Source of the DNA: Ursus arctos
Taxonomy: Eukaryota; Chordata; Mammalia; Carnivora; Ursidae
Assembly (NCBI RefSeq): GCF_023065955.2
Contig: NW_026622874.1
Location: forward strand, 27,844,772 to 27,908,771
Length of the DNA: 64,000 bases
Direction: 5' to 3'
Shown here: positions 48,177-60,800 of the stretch, in pieces
Numbering within the stretch: the first letter of the stretch is position 1
Layout of the letters: each line of letters opens with the position of its first letter
The notes under the pieces: generated by a model
Database searches by the model: none
The model's input: only the letters and a program-made list of their open reading frames with translations
Told to the model about the DNA's origin: nothing
Program-made: the position numbers and the translations under genes

Positions 48177-50260
48177 TAAAACAAAAACAAAAAAAACCCA
48201 CCTCATGTTTCCTCTAAGCAAAGGAACACATGGCAATAACAGTCTGTATCATATTTTTTTTTTTACAAACCTTCAAAAGAACAATGTTCTGTTGAGCAAA
48301 ATTCAGTAGCATTCTGTAAACATTAATTTAAGGAAATCAATAGACTCAGTGAGCTAAAGCCATATTGCAAGATAAACTGGCCAGAGTGCCACTTTGTCAA
48401 ATAGATTTTCGTTTTCTCGGCTAGATAAAGACAGTTTCAAAACGGGGCAAACGTGTTGCAACCAAGGTTTGAAAAGTATGTGGCCTTCAAACAGTCTGCT
48501 TGTTCCTACTGCAAAGCTGGATAAACATACTTTAAAAATGATAAGATGGCTTGGAATTGATTTGGCTTTCAGATTCTACGTATAGTAGATTTCTTGGTTG
48601 TCTCACAGGAAAAGAATAAAACAAAACCCCATGCATTCAGGAAAAAAAAAATGTACTTGGGAGAAGGGGTTAAATTGTCTTGAGAAAGGGAGCTGGGGGT
48701 GGGGGGGCAGTGTCAGTTGGTGCTTGACTTTAAAAAAGAAAGGAAGAAAGAAATCTTTATTCATGCTGACCTGATGGGCAACAGGCCTTCTTGCCAAAAT
48801 CCAAAAGCCAAACTCTCTAGTGGGTTTGGGATCAGAGGTTTCAGCTGGTGGAAGCTGTTCCCGTTCTGTGCACACCATGCAATGTCATGTTAATGTGCCA
48901 GGGGCGGGGGTGGGGATGGAGCGGGAGGGAGACCCACACAACGGCCCCCAGGTTGCTCCCAGCCAGACTGAAAGAGCTGCAGGGATAATTAGAAAAAGTG
49001 GCAAAAGGAAAGCATGTCTCTCCGTCTGTCGCTGCGGCAGGGACCTACATTGAGCTTGTGGCAGGAAAAGTTCCAAGGGAACCCGCCTGGCATCCTCCGG
49101 CGCCGTACCAGTCCGTAGAAATGCCGGTAGAGGAGCCACCAGAGAGGACATGGTGGAAATGGCCCTACTGGAGGACGTGTAATAAAAAGAATGAAGAGCA
49201 CATGGAAAGAGCAAGTAGGGAGGCTAAGGGTCTACCTTGAAAGGACAGTGAAGCTCCATGAAGAGGCATCAGGGAAGTGGACTTTGGTGCGTAGTGTGGG
49301 CAGTGAGAGGCTGGGGAGGCTCAGGCTATCACCCCTCGCACCGGCTTCTCTGACAGCAGCATGGAGGCCGAGGCACGCCCTAGAGCTTTCTTTGTTTCCT
49401 CACCTAAACTGTGTCTTTCTCTTTTAAAAGTGGCTATTTAGAAAATACAGAATGCGCAATAAAACTTGAACACCTCTAAGATGTTGGTAATGTATGTGTT
49501 GGTAAAAACATCACATGATGATCAAGAACTGTGCTTGGATGGAGCGTTTTGACTAATTGTGACTTTCGGGAATAAAAAAGAATGTCTTCACACCTACTTG
49601 ACCTGCTAATAATGTGTGTATGCTTTTTAAACTGTCTAAACATTCCATTGGTAACTCTGTGTAGAGATATCAAGAGAAATAAAACTCTCTCTCCCATAGC
49701 CCCAGAAAAAGAGGGACTTCACTAGCTTGCCAGGGACAGAACGGCCAATGTCATCATCATACACTCTGTGGCACCGTCAGAATTATTTTGTGGCACTGAA
49801 ATTTGGTTCACCAAATATGATAAAAATGGCTAGTTTATTTGCTCATGCTTAGAAGTCTTAGTGGTATCGTGTCAGGAAACACAACGATTGTCATATTATT
49901 GGTGGTGATGGAGTAAATGTTCCTCCCCACCCCCCCCCCGAACTCTGCACAGGTTTCAAAGAGTGACTCCAAGTTTAAACAGACAAAACAAATGAAAAAA
50001 TAAAATTCCACGAAAAGAAAATCAGAGAAAAAGTAATAAAAATGAAAATCTAATACTTTCTTAATCTCTTTACCCCCCAGGATACGTTGAAATGCTCTTA
50101 GATCTTAAACACAACCCGAAGCTCCCGCTGGAATTATGCATATGGTAGGCTATTCAGGTAAGACCTGGACCAAGACTATTGCATTGAAGAATCATGGAGT
50201 TTTGCAACCTCAGGACTCAGAGAGAGTCCATGTTCTCCAAAAGAGCGAAACAATCTGAGC

Positions 50261-50457
50261 CAGGGCTTGGCAAACTTTTTCTGCAAAGGGCTAGATAGTA
50301 AATACATAAGCTTTGCGGGCCACATTCTGTCTCTGTTGCACAGTCTTCTTCTTGTTTACAACTTTTTAAAAAATCTAAAAACCATTCTGAGCTTGGGGTC
50401 ATAAAAAACAGGCTGAGGGCCAGATTTGGCCCATACGCCATAGTTTGCCAGCCTCTG
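50261..50457 (+). repeat. MER58-like hAT DNA transposon fossil
   Basis: The element begins CAGGGCTTGGCAAACTTTTT and ends TAGTTTGCCAGCCTCTG, so its ends form imperfect inverted repeats. Interior matches include AAAGGGCTAGATAGTAAAT, GCTTTGCGGGCCACATTC and GGGCCAGATTTGGCCC, characteristic of MER58-type non-autonomous hAT elements. Flanking 8-mers ATCTGAGC and CTCTTAGC agree at 6 of 8 positions, as expected for an aged 8-bp target duplication. Confidence 0.85.
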
Positions 50458-53164
50458 CTCTTAGCCAAACTTGAGGGCTGACAACGTTCCTGAATGCGCT
50501 TTCATGCTTCACTAATCCCGCGTGCCTCACTGGGTCAGCACACTACTTGTTCTTGTAGGGTAGCAGGGATCGATTCACCCAAATTCAACCTGCAACGTCA
50601 TGCCATTCCTCAGGTGCATGGAAGGCGGCCCATGTCCCTGGGAACAGAGTGAGACCACACCCAGAGGTCACCAAGGCCCAGAGAGACTTCAGTCTTGCTC
50701 TGCCTTGATGACAAGCTATTCATTGGGAACGTTCCTGCCAGGAAACATTCAAATGTACAAGATGGAGGAATCCGTGCCTCCTTCACAACACATCAGATGA
50801 ATCAGCTCGATATTTAGATGGAAAAACAAGCAGCCTACCGGTCACAGTGCAGTGTTAACTCACTTCCCTTCGAGGCGGCCCCACGAATTCTGTGCCATTG
50901 GTATCCGAGTTCAAGACAGGCTGATAGTGCTTAAAGTTTAACTTTTGCTACAATTACTGGGTGAGGTGGTAAAATAAATAGGGCCAAGCTTGGTGCCATT
51001 CTTGGATGGGAGATTATCCAAAAACAACAAGACATAAACTCTCCAATATTGCACGAAAGGAAGCTGGGGCACAGATAATCCATGGTTACTCCTGTTTCGT
51101 TCGAGAATGCATTACGTGATTGTTTTCTGCAGCAGGTTTATCTTCGTAATTAAGCTTTGCCTAGGCTAACATGGAAACTAGTCTGTGTGCCCTGTATTCG
51201 TGCTGATGGAGCCTGCGAGTGAGGAGCCCAGGGAGAAACTGTTAGGAAGTGGGGTTCAGGCAGGACGATGAGAACAGCATCACCCACGGCGAGCACCAGA
51301 GAGGGCACTGTGAGGTACGGGTAATAAAAGAGTGCTTCGGAGAACACTGGAAACTGGGAGAGACCGCCACTCTGCTGACAACAGAGTATGCACCCCAAGT
51401 CATATTGGGGCTGCTCTGAGAAAGGCCTGGGATCTTTGTTCTGTCAGAGAAATTCTGTTTTGTGTTTCTAGAGTATTCTATTGGTCTCTCCTCCACAATT
51501 ACCCTTTGCAAAAGGAAGGATAAGCTGTATTTCAAAGCAACCTAAGAGCTTGGGAATGGCTCTGAAATTCCTCTTTCAAGAAAGGTAAATAGTTTGGAAA
51601 AGGGGAGAAACAGATTCTTGAATGGCCCCAGGGGTCTTTGGGAGCCCTCTAGACCCATGCCAACATCTAACGGGAGGTGAGGTAATGTTTGGGGGGGAGG
51701 AGTCTTAGGACACTGTCAGGGATTGGCCCTTGCATTGGTCCTGCCAAAAGGCAATTACAGGAATCGATATACAGATTACCTTGTATACTGTCAGGCCGCT
51801 GAAAATGACAAATCTTTGCAACTTGTCTCTACATTAAAGGAAACACAGTGGCCTTGAAACCAGAGCCTTTCATCTTCTTCCACCCACTTCTGCTTCTGGT
51901 TGTTTCTCTGCCTTTAGCGCCACTCAAACCCCCACACTTGTTCTCAGTCAACATAACTACCTTTTACTAAGTCACTTTTAGAACCAGATTTTACTTTAAA
52001 ATGCTATGGTAGCCTTCCCCCCCCCACCCCACAAAACAGAAGTTGGGGACCATGACCATAAAAAGGTGGAAAATACATATCCAAATGACTTGTGTGACAA
52101 TTTGATACCTACCAGCCACAAACACGTGAACACATACAAAATCCCGCTGGGAAAGACTTTCATGATCAAGATTATCACCACGTTGGGAATCCTTAAAAGA
52201 AAAGGGAGGTGTTGCTTTTGCCAGAACCACCAACCCAGCCTAGTAGTGGAGGTAGCTGTCCGTAACAACTCTGTCCTGAACGAGAGCGGATGTCGTGTGT
52301 TCTACAGAGGTTCGGGTGGAGGTGTGGCATAGTGGGATACGTGTGGGGACAGGCATACGCACTGTCTCTTAGTTTGTTCAGTTCTGTACTATCTCCTAGA
52401 AAACCCACTGGAATGAGGGCTTCAGGACAAATGTCCTTGTTGTTTGGCTGCCCTAGCCAACACAACACATAAAGCGAGCAGCAAGTATAATGACTCGTGC
52501 CAGTTCAGTCAATAAACGTTTATGAATTTAAAAAATTAGTCTCTATAATCCCAGCAAGGGAGTTGCCACGTCTCCAAGGGCAAGTGTTGAGATTTAGATC
52601 TGCAAAGAGGGCCTTGGGAGAACACGAAAATGGGCACCCTAGAGATTTTCACTGAGATAATTAGGCCACAGCAGAGCCACAAGGGCGGAAGTGGCCCCAC
52701 ATGGACACCATCTGGATTCCTAAGGGTTCCACAGTCACTGCTTAAAGCTTTGCATCGTGCCCAGGATTTATTTCAAGAATGCAGAACATCTTCCAGAATC
52801 ACCGAATTTCAGAGATAGAACAAAGCTCTGTGTTTCATCTTATCACTTTACGGGTGAGCAAAGTAGAGCCCAGCGAGACAGGTGTTGCCAGTGGCAGGTC
52901 CTCCAACTCACGCTCCCTCTGCCAGATCCCATCCCCTCATTGCGGCCCTTCTCATCTGGAACCAATGACTCCAGAATCCTGGGGCTGTTCCAGGCTGATG
53001 TCACCTTTACAGCCACACCTGGCACAGGAGGAATCACTTTCTCTTCTTAAACCCAGTTTTGCATTGACTCTTTGTCCCAATTCTGATGAGAACTCCCTGT
53101 TTGCTCATTTGTTTGTTTGCCTATTTAGGGTCAGCAGGAAATGGTGCAATAGTTGAGCTACTGA

Positions 53165-53430
53165 TAATGGCAACAAGGTAACTTTTACTTGGCTCTATGA
53201 ATTAATAAAAGCAAATGCTTACACAGCACTTACTTTGTGCTAATATAGTCATGTATATTCATTTAATTCTCAAGACAACTCTGTGAGGTAGTTGATATTA
53301 TTTTCCCCATTTTATAGATGAGGAGACTGAGGCACAGGGAGGGTAAAACACTTGTCAAGGTTTCAGGAGCTGGGATCTGACCCCAGGAACCAGTTCCGGA
53401 ATCCATGCTCTTAGGTTCTGCGCTATTATT
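53165..53430 (+). repeat. MIR SINE in PROX1 intron
   Basis: ACAGCACTTACTTTGTGC, TCAAGACAACTCTGTGAGG, TTTTCCCCATTTTATAGATG, AGGAGACTGAGGCACAG and GGGATCTGACCCCAGG are in the expected order, giving a nearly complete MIR. Confidence 0.75.
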
Positions 53431-56400
53431 AGTTCAGGACATTGCAAAGACTCCCCAAAGGATTTCCTTCTTAAGATTTCAAGATGATGCTTTCATATAA
53501 AATAACACCTACTTGTAAGCGAAAATTTTGTTTCCTGCCTGAGAATAATTTAGAGACCACAGCTTTCTTGCCCTAGTTTTATCATTTTTATAGACTTAAG
53601 CCCAAGACTAAGGCCATGTCTTCATGATATCAAATACCCTGATACTTTATCTACAAAAACACTGGAAACATCCAGACAGCACGGTGGATCTGCCCATTTT
53701 TTATTTGGCGGGGTATGTCCTGGAGACGCATTCAGATTTGCCAGAACACTTGCCAAGAGTCTTATAGACTGGTCTCGTGGGATCATCTTAACCAAAAAGT
53801 GCTACTGAGATGTTACTCAAGAAATCCGACTTGTAAGGATAAAATTTGGGGCAAACAAAATAAATTGCATTGGGTGTGTGTGAGAGAGGTACAACCACCA
53901 AACTGTAGTGTGGCTGTCCACGGCTGGATTTCTGTCCCATGGTCTGGTAAGTGCAACTGTCCCTCGAGAAGACACAGTCATGCCGGAAACGCATTACGGA
54001 AGGGCAGCGAAAATGATCGGGGCAGCCCACTTACTGTATGAGATTAGACTTTTAAAAAGGATTAGAGCCCCTTAATCTGGAGAGATGAAGATTAAGAGGG
54101 AGGAATGATCAAAGTCTATAAAATCAGAAAGGAAATGGAGAATATGGCCACAGTCCTGTTCACAAATCCCAGGATATTATAACAAGGGAGATCCCTTTGG
54201 AGTTCCAGGGAAATCGCTTTAAGAGCTGTAAAAAGAAGATACAATTTTCACAGCAGGTAATAAATTTAGAGAATTATTATCTTGAGGAGTGGTATACTCT
54301 GAGAATGCAGTTAGGTTTAAAAAAAAGGTTTAAATAAACCCATGGGTGATAAAACCATAATGAGCTAATAATGGAGGGTTGGGAATGTTCTGGGGACATC
54401 CTGAGTCTTTCGAAGACGATTTCATCAATGACAGGTACCAGCCTCTCCTCACCGGCTTCCTGCCTGGGGGTCTGGGTAGCCAACTGATCTGACCATCTCT
54501 CCCTTCACTCTCCCAGCCAGATCGTTCCAAAGATTCGGAATGGGGCTCCGTGACTGGAAAGTGTTCAGGTGCGGTAATATTCGACAACTCATTCCTCGCA
54601 GGGAGACTTCTTTATTCCTCACCAGTGTCTGTCCTAGCGTCTGACCATGATTCCCATAAAAATATGAACTTAATCCTTAAAACGAAAAATCTCAGTTTTA
54701 CTCAAAGATGAGACATTTCAAACATCTTATGTTGCAGTGGGTTGGGAGATGAAAACTGGTTAAACTGTCCATTGAAAAAGCTACTCATAGTATGGTAACA
54801 CAGACCAATTCATTCAAATTTAAGGGGAAATTAAACATCCCAATTATGGAGCGCCCATCACAGCCCAAGATATTAAACTCTGACATTTACTGCAGTTTAT
54901 GGAGAAACCAGCACACCTTAACAAAGGCTGTGGTTCTGCGAAACACACAGAATAAAACTTAAGGGAAATGTTTTAGCTCCTTTCCAAAAGGGCCAAGTGC
55001 TAATCACTTTAAATATCTAATAATAGGTCATTGTTGGGGGCTGGGGAGGTTAGGGCTGCAGAAGGAAGCAGGAGACTTTGGTAGGGGGTAGAGTGGAGAT
55101 GGAGATTCCATTCAGAGAAAAAGAACCTTCAGATGACCATAACATGCACAGTGAAGCATGAAGAATCTTTTCTGTACTCACATTTTAGTCTGCTTTCTGA
55201 AAATTGGTAAAATGTGGCAATTCGTAGAAAGGAAATAAAGGAGCCAAGAAGAGGAAAGGAGTGGCATGGAGGAGAAAGGCATCTGTCCAATAAGCAGCAG
55301 CTAATAACTCCTAATCCCAACCCGATCTACCGTCATACGCTGGGAGCAGTCCCTGGGTATTTGTGCAAACTGCAAGTTTGAAAATGTTAAGCCCTCACGC
55401 TGGGGAGCTATTCAAAGTCACCGTCCATCTGGGGAATGGAGAAGTCGGAAGGTGGCAAGAGGTGAGGAGGGGTTAAGCGGCAGAGTCACCCTGCTTCTCA
55501 TTGCAGACCTCAGAGTGATTTGGGCAAGAAAACTGGGACATCTGGAGTTCAGAAGTCGAGGAAAATGGGGAAGAACCGGGAAGATGAATACATGATCATC
55601 AGCGACACAAAAGAACGGAGCAGAGAGAAGCCTGGGCTTGGGCACTCGCGTCTGGCAAGGAGGCCGGCAGCAGGGCTAATGAAGCATTTGTGGTGTGGGA
55701 TGTTTGCCAGCGCCACAAAGAAGATGTGCTTGGGCTCTGCAGATGTGCCAGGGCCCCCAGAGCAAAATAATGACATAATCACCATCAGTGTCACAGACCA
55801 GACTGTACACAAGGTGACAGGGGAGGGGGGGGCCTGTAATACACACACAGGGAGGACTCGTCACGGCCCACGGCGGCGGCTGCCCCGAGGCCTGGGACGC
55901 AGACAGAACTCCCTAGCCTATCTGTCTCTAGCTGGACCCTCAGTCCCGAGGTGAGGCCTGTCCCCACCACCGGTGCGTGTTTCTCACCCGACCCAAGGTA
56001 CTCCCGAGGCGGCAGCAGCAATCTGAAGCGCTCACGAGAGCTTCAGACTGGCAGGAGAAAGGCTGAATAAAGAGAAGCAAGGGGGAAATGGAAGGAGAGA
56101 GTTTTGAGACAAACTCCCTCTGTCTTCTGCCAAGTTCTGTGTTCAAACTTTTCTCGAACCTGGCCCTGGCCATCCCACCTGAGGTATCAATATGATCACA
56201 GACGTCCCTGTTTCAGGCTACAAAGAGAAGGCAAGAAAAATCTGGGGGCACCTGAGGGCCGGGGAGGGGGCGTGGGACACAAAAGGGCCCCATATGGCCA
56301 CCCTGGGCACGAGGGCACAGGCAGCAGGCAGGCGGGAGGAAGCAGCCCCCGCCCATGTGAAAGGAGGTCTCTCAGAGGGCTCGGCACCTGCCCGCGGCTC

Positions 56401-57812
56401 CCGCTCGCTAAGGTGGGTGTGTTAGTACAGCTGTCTGGCTTTTAAGTGACTTTTGTCAGTTTGAAAGTGAAAGTCTGTTTGAGGAGCTGCAAGAACAATA
56501 GCCCAGAGCCCGGAAGAAGAGCTTGCAGCACAAAGGACTGAGACTACACTCGTGTCCCTTTCCATTGCTTCTGATGAAAGATTCATAAGAATAACTTTAA
56601 TTTTTTATGACCCCCTTTTCGGTATGACTATATTAGTTGTGTCAACTTCCATACACAGGTTCTCTTTAAATACCAAAAGGTCTCTGGTGAAAGTTGTTCA
56701 AGGAGGCTACGGGGACAGAAATCACTTCTGGCCATCCTGATGGGTCCCTTCCTCCAGGAGGAGCTGCTCTGAGAGGCCCAGAGATCTCCTTGAGATATGG
56801 TTCCCTTCAGCCTCGATGCCGTTGTGCACCCTACAGTGAAGTGATCTTAAAGCTTTCTAATGTGCCAGTTCAACCGCTCTTTGGAAGAACAATTATATTT
56901 GTTTTTCTTGGCTTCACCCTATTTAACAGGAACAGAAGTATAATAATCATTAATGGCCCTCCTCCTTTACTTCTCAAATAGCTGTCTCTACACCACATCT
57001 TTCGTTTGTGTGTCAGCCAAAAGCAGGGGTTGGGGGACACACAGTTTGCACTGGTTTGTGTCATGTTACCAAATAGCACTGAAGATTGGCTGAAGGCAAT
57101 CACTGAAGGTGACACAATATTTTTAAAAGAGAATGATCTACTTTCAAGAACCAAAGTCCTCTGCTTCACCAGAAAGAGCATTTGCAAAAAATACTTGCTC
57201 TTGCAAATTTATATGGAGATACTTAAGAGAAATGAGTGAACGAGCACTAAATTTTCCGCCCTGCGGCTGAAGAAGAACCCAACGATTACAGTGAAATCAA
57301 ATCCGGGGGTGGGAGGAGGACGAGGAAATTTGATTTAAAATATTATCTGCCACGTGAAAAGGGATCGCCAACTTTTGAACAAGCTTTAGGCTGGTAAATG
57401 AGTTTGTTTAATCTAGGCGAAATAAACAGGCTCGTTTTCAAAAGGCTGTTAGAACTTCTCCAGACATTTAAGCCAGGATGGGCCGAACACAATGCTAGCA
57501 TCCCACCGAAAGCTCCAACCACCACCAGCGGCTTTCCGCAGAGAACTTGCTCCCTTTCTCCTATTGATAACCCTTTGTGGGATGAAGGAAAAGAGCAGAG
57601 GCAAGGAGAACTGAATGTCAGACAATAGGCATCACTCCACACACTGTCTCTGAACTTCCCTCATCTCTGAAGGACAATTAATTATGAAGGCCTTAGGGGT
57701 AGGTCGAAGCAAGGGAAAACCCACTGCCATCCCAGCACCACGGCTGCCACCTCTGTGTTTGCTAAATGGCTTCTCCTGTTGGGGTACAGCCACCAAGAGA
57801 GCCAATAGATCG

Positions 57813-57846
57813 TGGGGGGGGGGGGGCGGCGGCGGGGAGGGAGGAA
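57813..57846 (+). repeat. G-rich tract with quadruplex potential
   Basis: A run of 13 G followed by CGGCGGCGGGGAGGGAGG. On the transcribed PROX1 sense strand this is a C-rich tract. The exact length in the assembly may be unreliable because of the long homopolymer. Confidence 0.7.
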
Positions 57847-60800
57847 AGCAAAAGATTTTTTTTGTGTGTGCGTCTGCCCTTGTATAATTCTATTCTCACT
57901 GTGAACTCATCCATACACAAAACACAAGGACAATTTTTTTTTTTTTTTTTAAGAGAGAAAAGCCACAGGGTAGGTTGCAGCAGAAACGGCCTCTCAGTGG
58001 TGTGTTAAAAAGGATGGTCTTTTCACCAAATCATTTCACAGAGGCAAAACAGACAAACACAAAGAGTTGAGACTTTTTCTCCGACATTAAATGGAGTAAC
58101 TGATAAGGTCAGACATATGATACCTAAAGACATGAATCTGTGAACTCTTGAAGTCAAAGGGCCTCTCTGTGCTGAGGAACAATCTTTCAAAGGAAATAGA
58201 TCATAGAACTCCACTGAATCCGCTTTAAACTTTATGAAGCAGGAGGAGAAAAAGCTCTAAGTAGGGAAGCTTGACAGAAGAGCCTTGAACTATTTTCTGA
58301 AGGAAAGATGAGACCCTCCCTAGGCTGCCACAAAACATTTTTTTTTTCTAAAGGCTTCTCTGAACTTTGATATGTGCCAAGATACTGCCATTGAAAGCTG
58401 TATAATTATGTGCTATAGCCACTGTAGAAAATGCTTTGTTCACCCCAACAAAGGACAATAAGCAAAGTAAAGCGACGTTACACTGTATCTTTTTCTTTAA
58501 GAATGTTGAGAAAGGTCATGGAATGCTATAACTAATAAAGCTGTTGAGTAAGGAGGTTTTAAAGCTGATCTTACTGTGCTTGAATGTAACCCAATGACAA
58601 AAAAGACACAGGGAGCTAAAAATGCAACGACATTACCAAATAGATGATAAATCAATGGGCCCGCTTCATTATACTGATCAACACCTTGAATCCCAAAAGG
58701 ACAGTGGTGCAAAAACGAAGCTCCGTGCGTGCACCATCCTGCCACTGCCCCCCACCCTCACCCCCCAGCCCTTCCTGCCCACCTCGAAGCCGGCGTCTTT
58801 ACCGTTGTCTCCCTTACACTTCGAGCCATCATTCTGTACAGGAATATTTTCCCAGACAGCCATGTGTATACATATATTTAGAGAACATTCATTTAGTCTC
58901 TTAAAAGATCAATTTGGCTTGTCAGTGGCGGGACTGGCAGGGGAAGAAATGGTAAGAGTCTCTTTTCCTCCTAGCCGCCCACCAAGGGTGTGTGTCATGT
59001 GATCACTCAAACAGCTCAGCAGCTCAGAGGCCAAAAGACTGCAACAGCAGTAAAAGGTTTTCACTCATGTGCCAGTTTCCCAAATGATCACTCATATTTA
59101 AGTATCTATTTGGAGCGGAGGGAAGCGCTTCCTAAATCCACCTGTCCTCATTTTTCTTTAAAGGGATGACAATGTGAATGAAAGATTTCCAAATACATTA
59201 AATCTTCTTAAACGTGGGTTGTGTGGGAAGCGGGAGGGTTGGGCAGGGGGGGCGGGCGGGGTGGAGAGAATGTATTCAGCACGTGTATTTCAGTGTCTGG
59301 GGTGGGGGTGGGATGGGAGGGGTGCTGTGTTTTTATTTTCTCTTTCTAAGGGGAAAGCGAGACGACACAGAAGTGGGTCTGCCGGTCATGTGACACCTGG
59401 AATAAAGTTGAACCCCAGGCTCTGGGAGGGAGCATCTGCTCTGCAGGATGTCAATGACTTAGGAGATGGTCTGCACGAGCCCGCTAATCGGTGAGTCAGG
59501 TTCTGTTTCTTTCTCAGCCTCCCATCCCCAAACCTGGGTCTTGAGGGAGGGCGATGGGGGCTAGTCACTCTTACAGGGCACGTGGCTCCTGCCTGCAGGT
59601 AAATGCGTACCACCCGCAGGTCTGGGGGGGGTTGCTAGCTGAGCACGGAGGGGCAAGAGCTACCCCCTCCTGGTACTGGAGAATGACAGGGGACGCGCCG
59701 GGCAGCCTTGGAAATTGACAACCATCGTTACCTTCCTTCCTGTCACAGTTGTGAGGGAAACCAAAAAGTCATAAAATCCAACTCATCTGCCCCTAAAGTC
59801 AGAAGTATCAGTATGATTTAAAAACTGGGAAGGGATCCCAACCCTCCTTTCCCTCCCCATAAAAATATGTTGGAACCTCTTCAAAGCGAAGTGAGAATGA
59901 AGCATGGAAATATATACCATAACACCTGGAAAGACAAATTTATTGTTGCCAATCTCATTAAACGTGAGAAGTAGGAGTGAAAGATGCAGTCTGTAATTAA
60001 ACACCCCTTTCCTGCACACCTTCGCACACTCACCTTCAGAAGCCAGATGCCCCACCCCGTGTGAGTGGCCAACTTTCTTTCCTCCTGCACGGACTGACGG
60101 TGGCGTGCACGCCCCTCCCCCTGCCGTGTCTTCTCCCACTTTCCCTGGGTCTTCTCAAGCTCTCAGCACACTGAGGCTGAGGGCTGTGCCAAGAATCTTG
60201 GCCATTGTGTAAACTGATACAAAAGGCAGAACAAGCCCTCCTGTCACTTAGAAGGTCCTGACTCATAAAGGCCAGGAAACGCGGGGTCTAGAGGAGGAGA
60301 GAGATTCAAGCCACTCCCTCCTCGCTGGTGATAAACCTTCCCCATCTGCTTTATTTTCCTGTAGGCCAGGGGTCAGCAACCACTCTGGCCTTGAGAGCCA
60401 CGAGCAGCAGGGGCTGGAGGGGGATGGTGCTCGGCAGTGACAGAGGGGCCACCAGCAAGCTCAGCACAGAGGCAGAGGCAGACGGGGCAGAAAGCTGAAA
60501 ACAGACAAGCAGCAGAAGAGAAAGAAGGAAGAAGAAAGTCACAGTGAAGGAGGGAAAGTGTTCTTTCCATTCTCTCTCTCCCTAGCTCTACCTGTTCCCA
60601 CCAGTTTAGAATTACTCAAAAACTAGTATAAAGCTTTAGGCAAACTAAGCATTTTCTTCTATGAACACCCATATCATTATTATCGCTCACATTAAAAAAG
60701 TTAATACGGGAAAACATTTAGAAGAGTGCCCAGGACATAGTACAGCCAATAAACGTTAGCTTTTTTGTTATTGTTATAAACAACTGATTGAGAAACTTAA

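Noticed and set aside
55520..55954. 144-codon plus-strand frame in the PROX1 intron
   Set aside because: No recognisable domain; an equally open minus-strand frame overlaps it, consistent with chance in GC-richer sequence.
60366..60420. CAGGGGTCAGCAACCACTC resembling the end of a hAT transposon
   Set aside because: A possible partner end near 61,085-61,143 is only loosely similar and the interior does not match a family I recognise; too weak to call.
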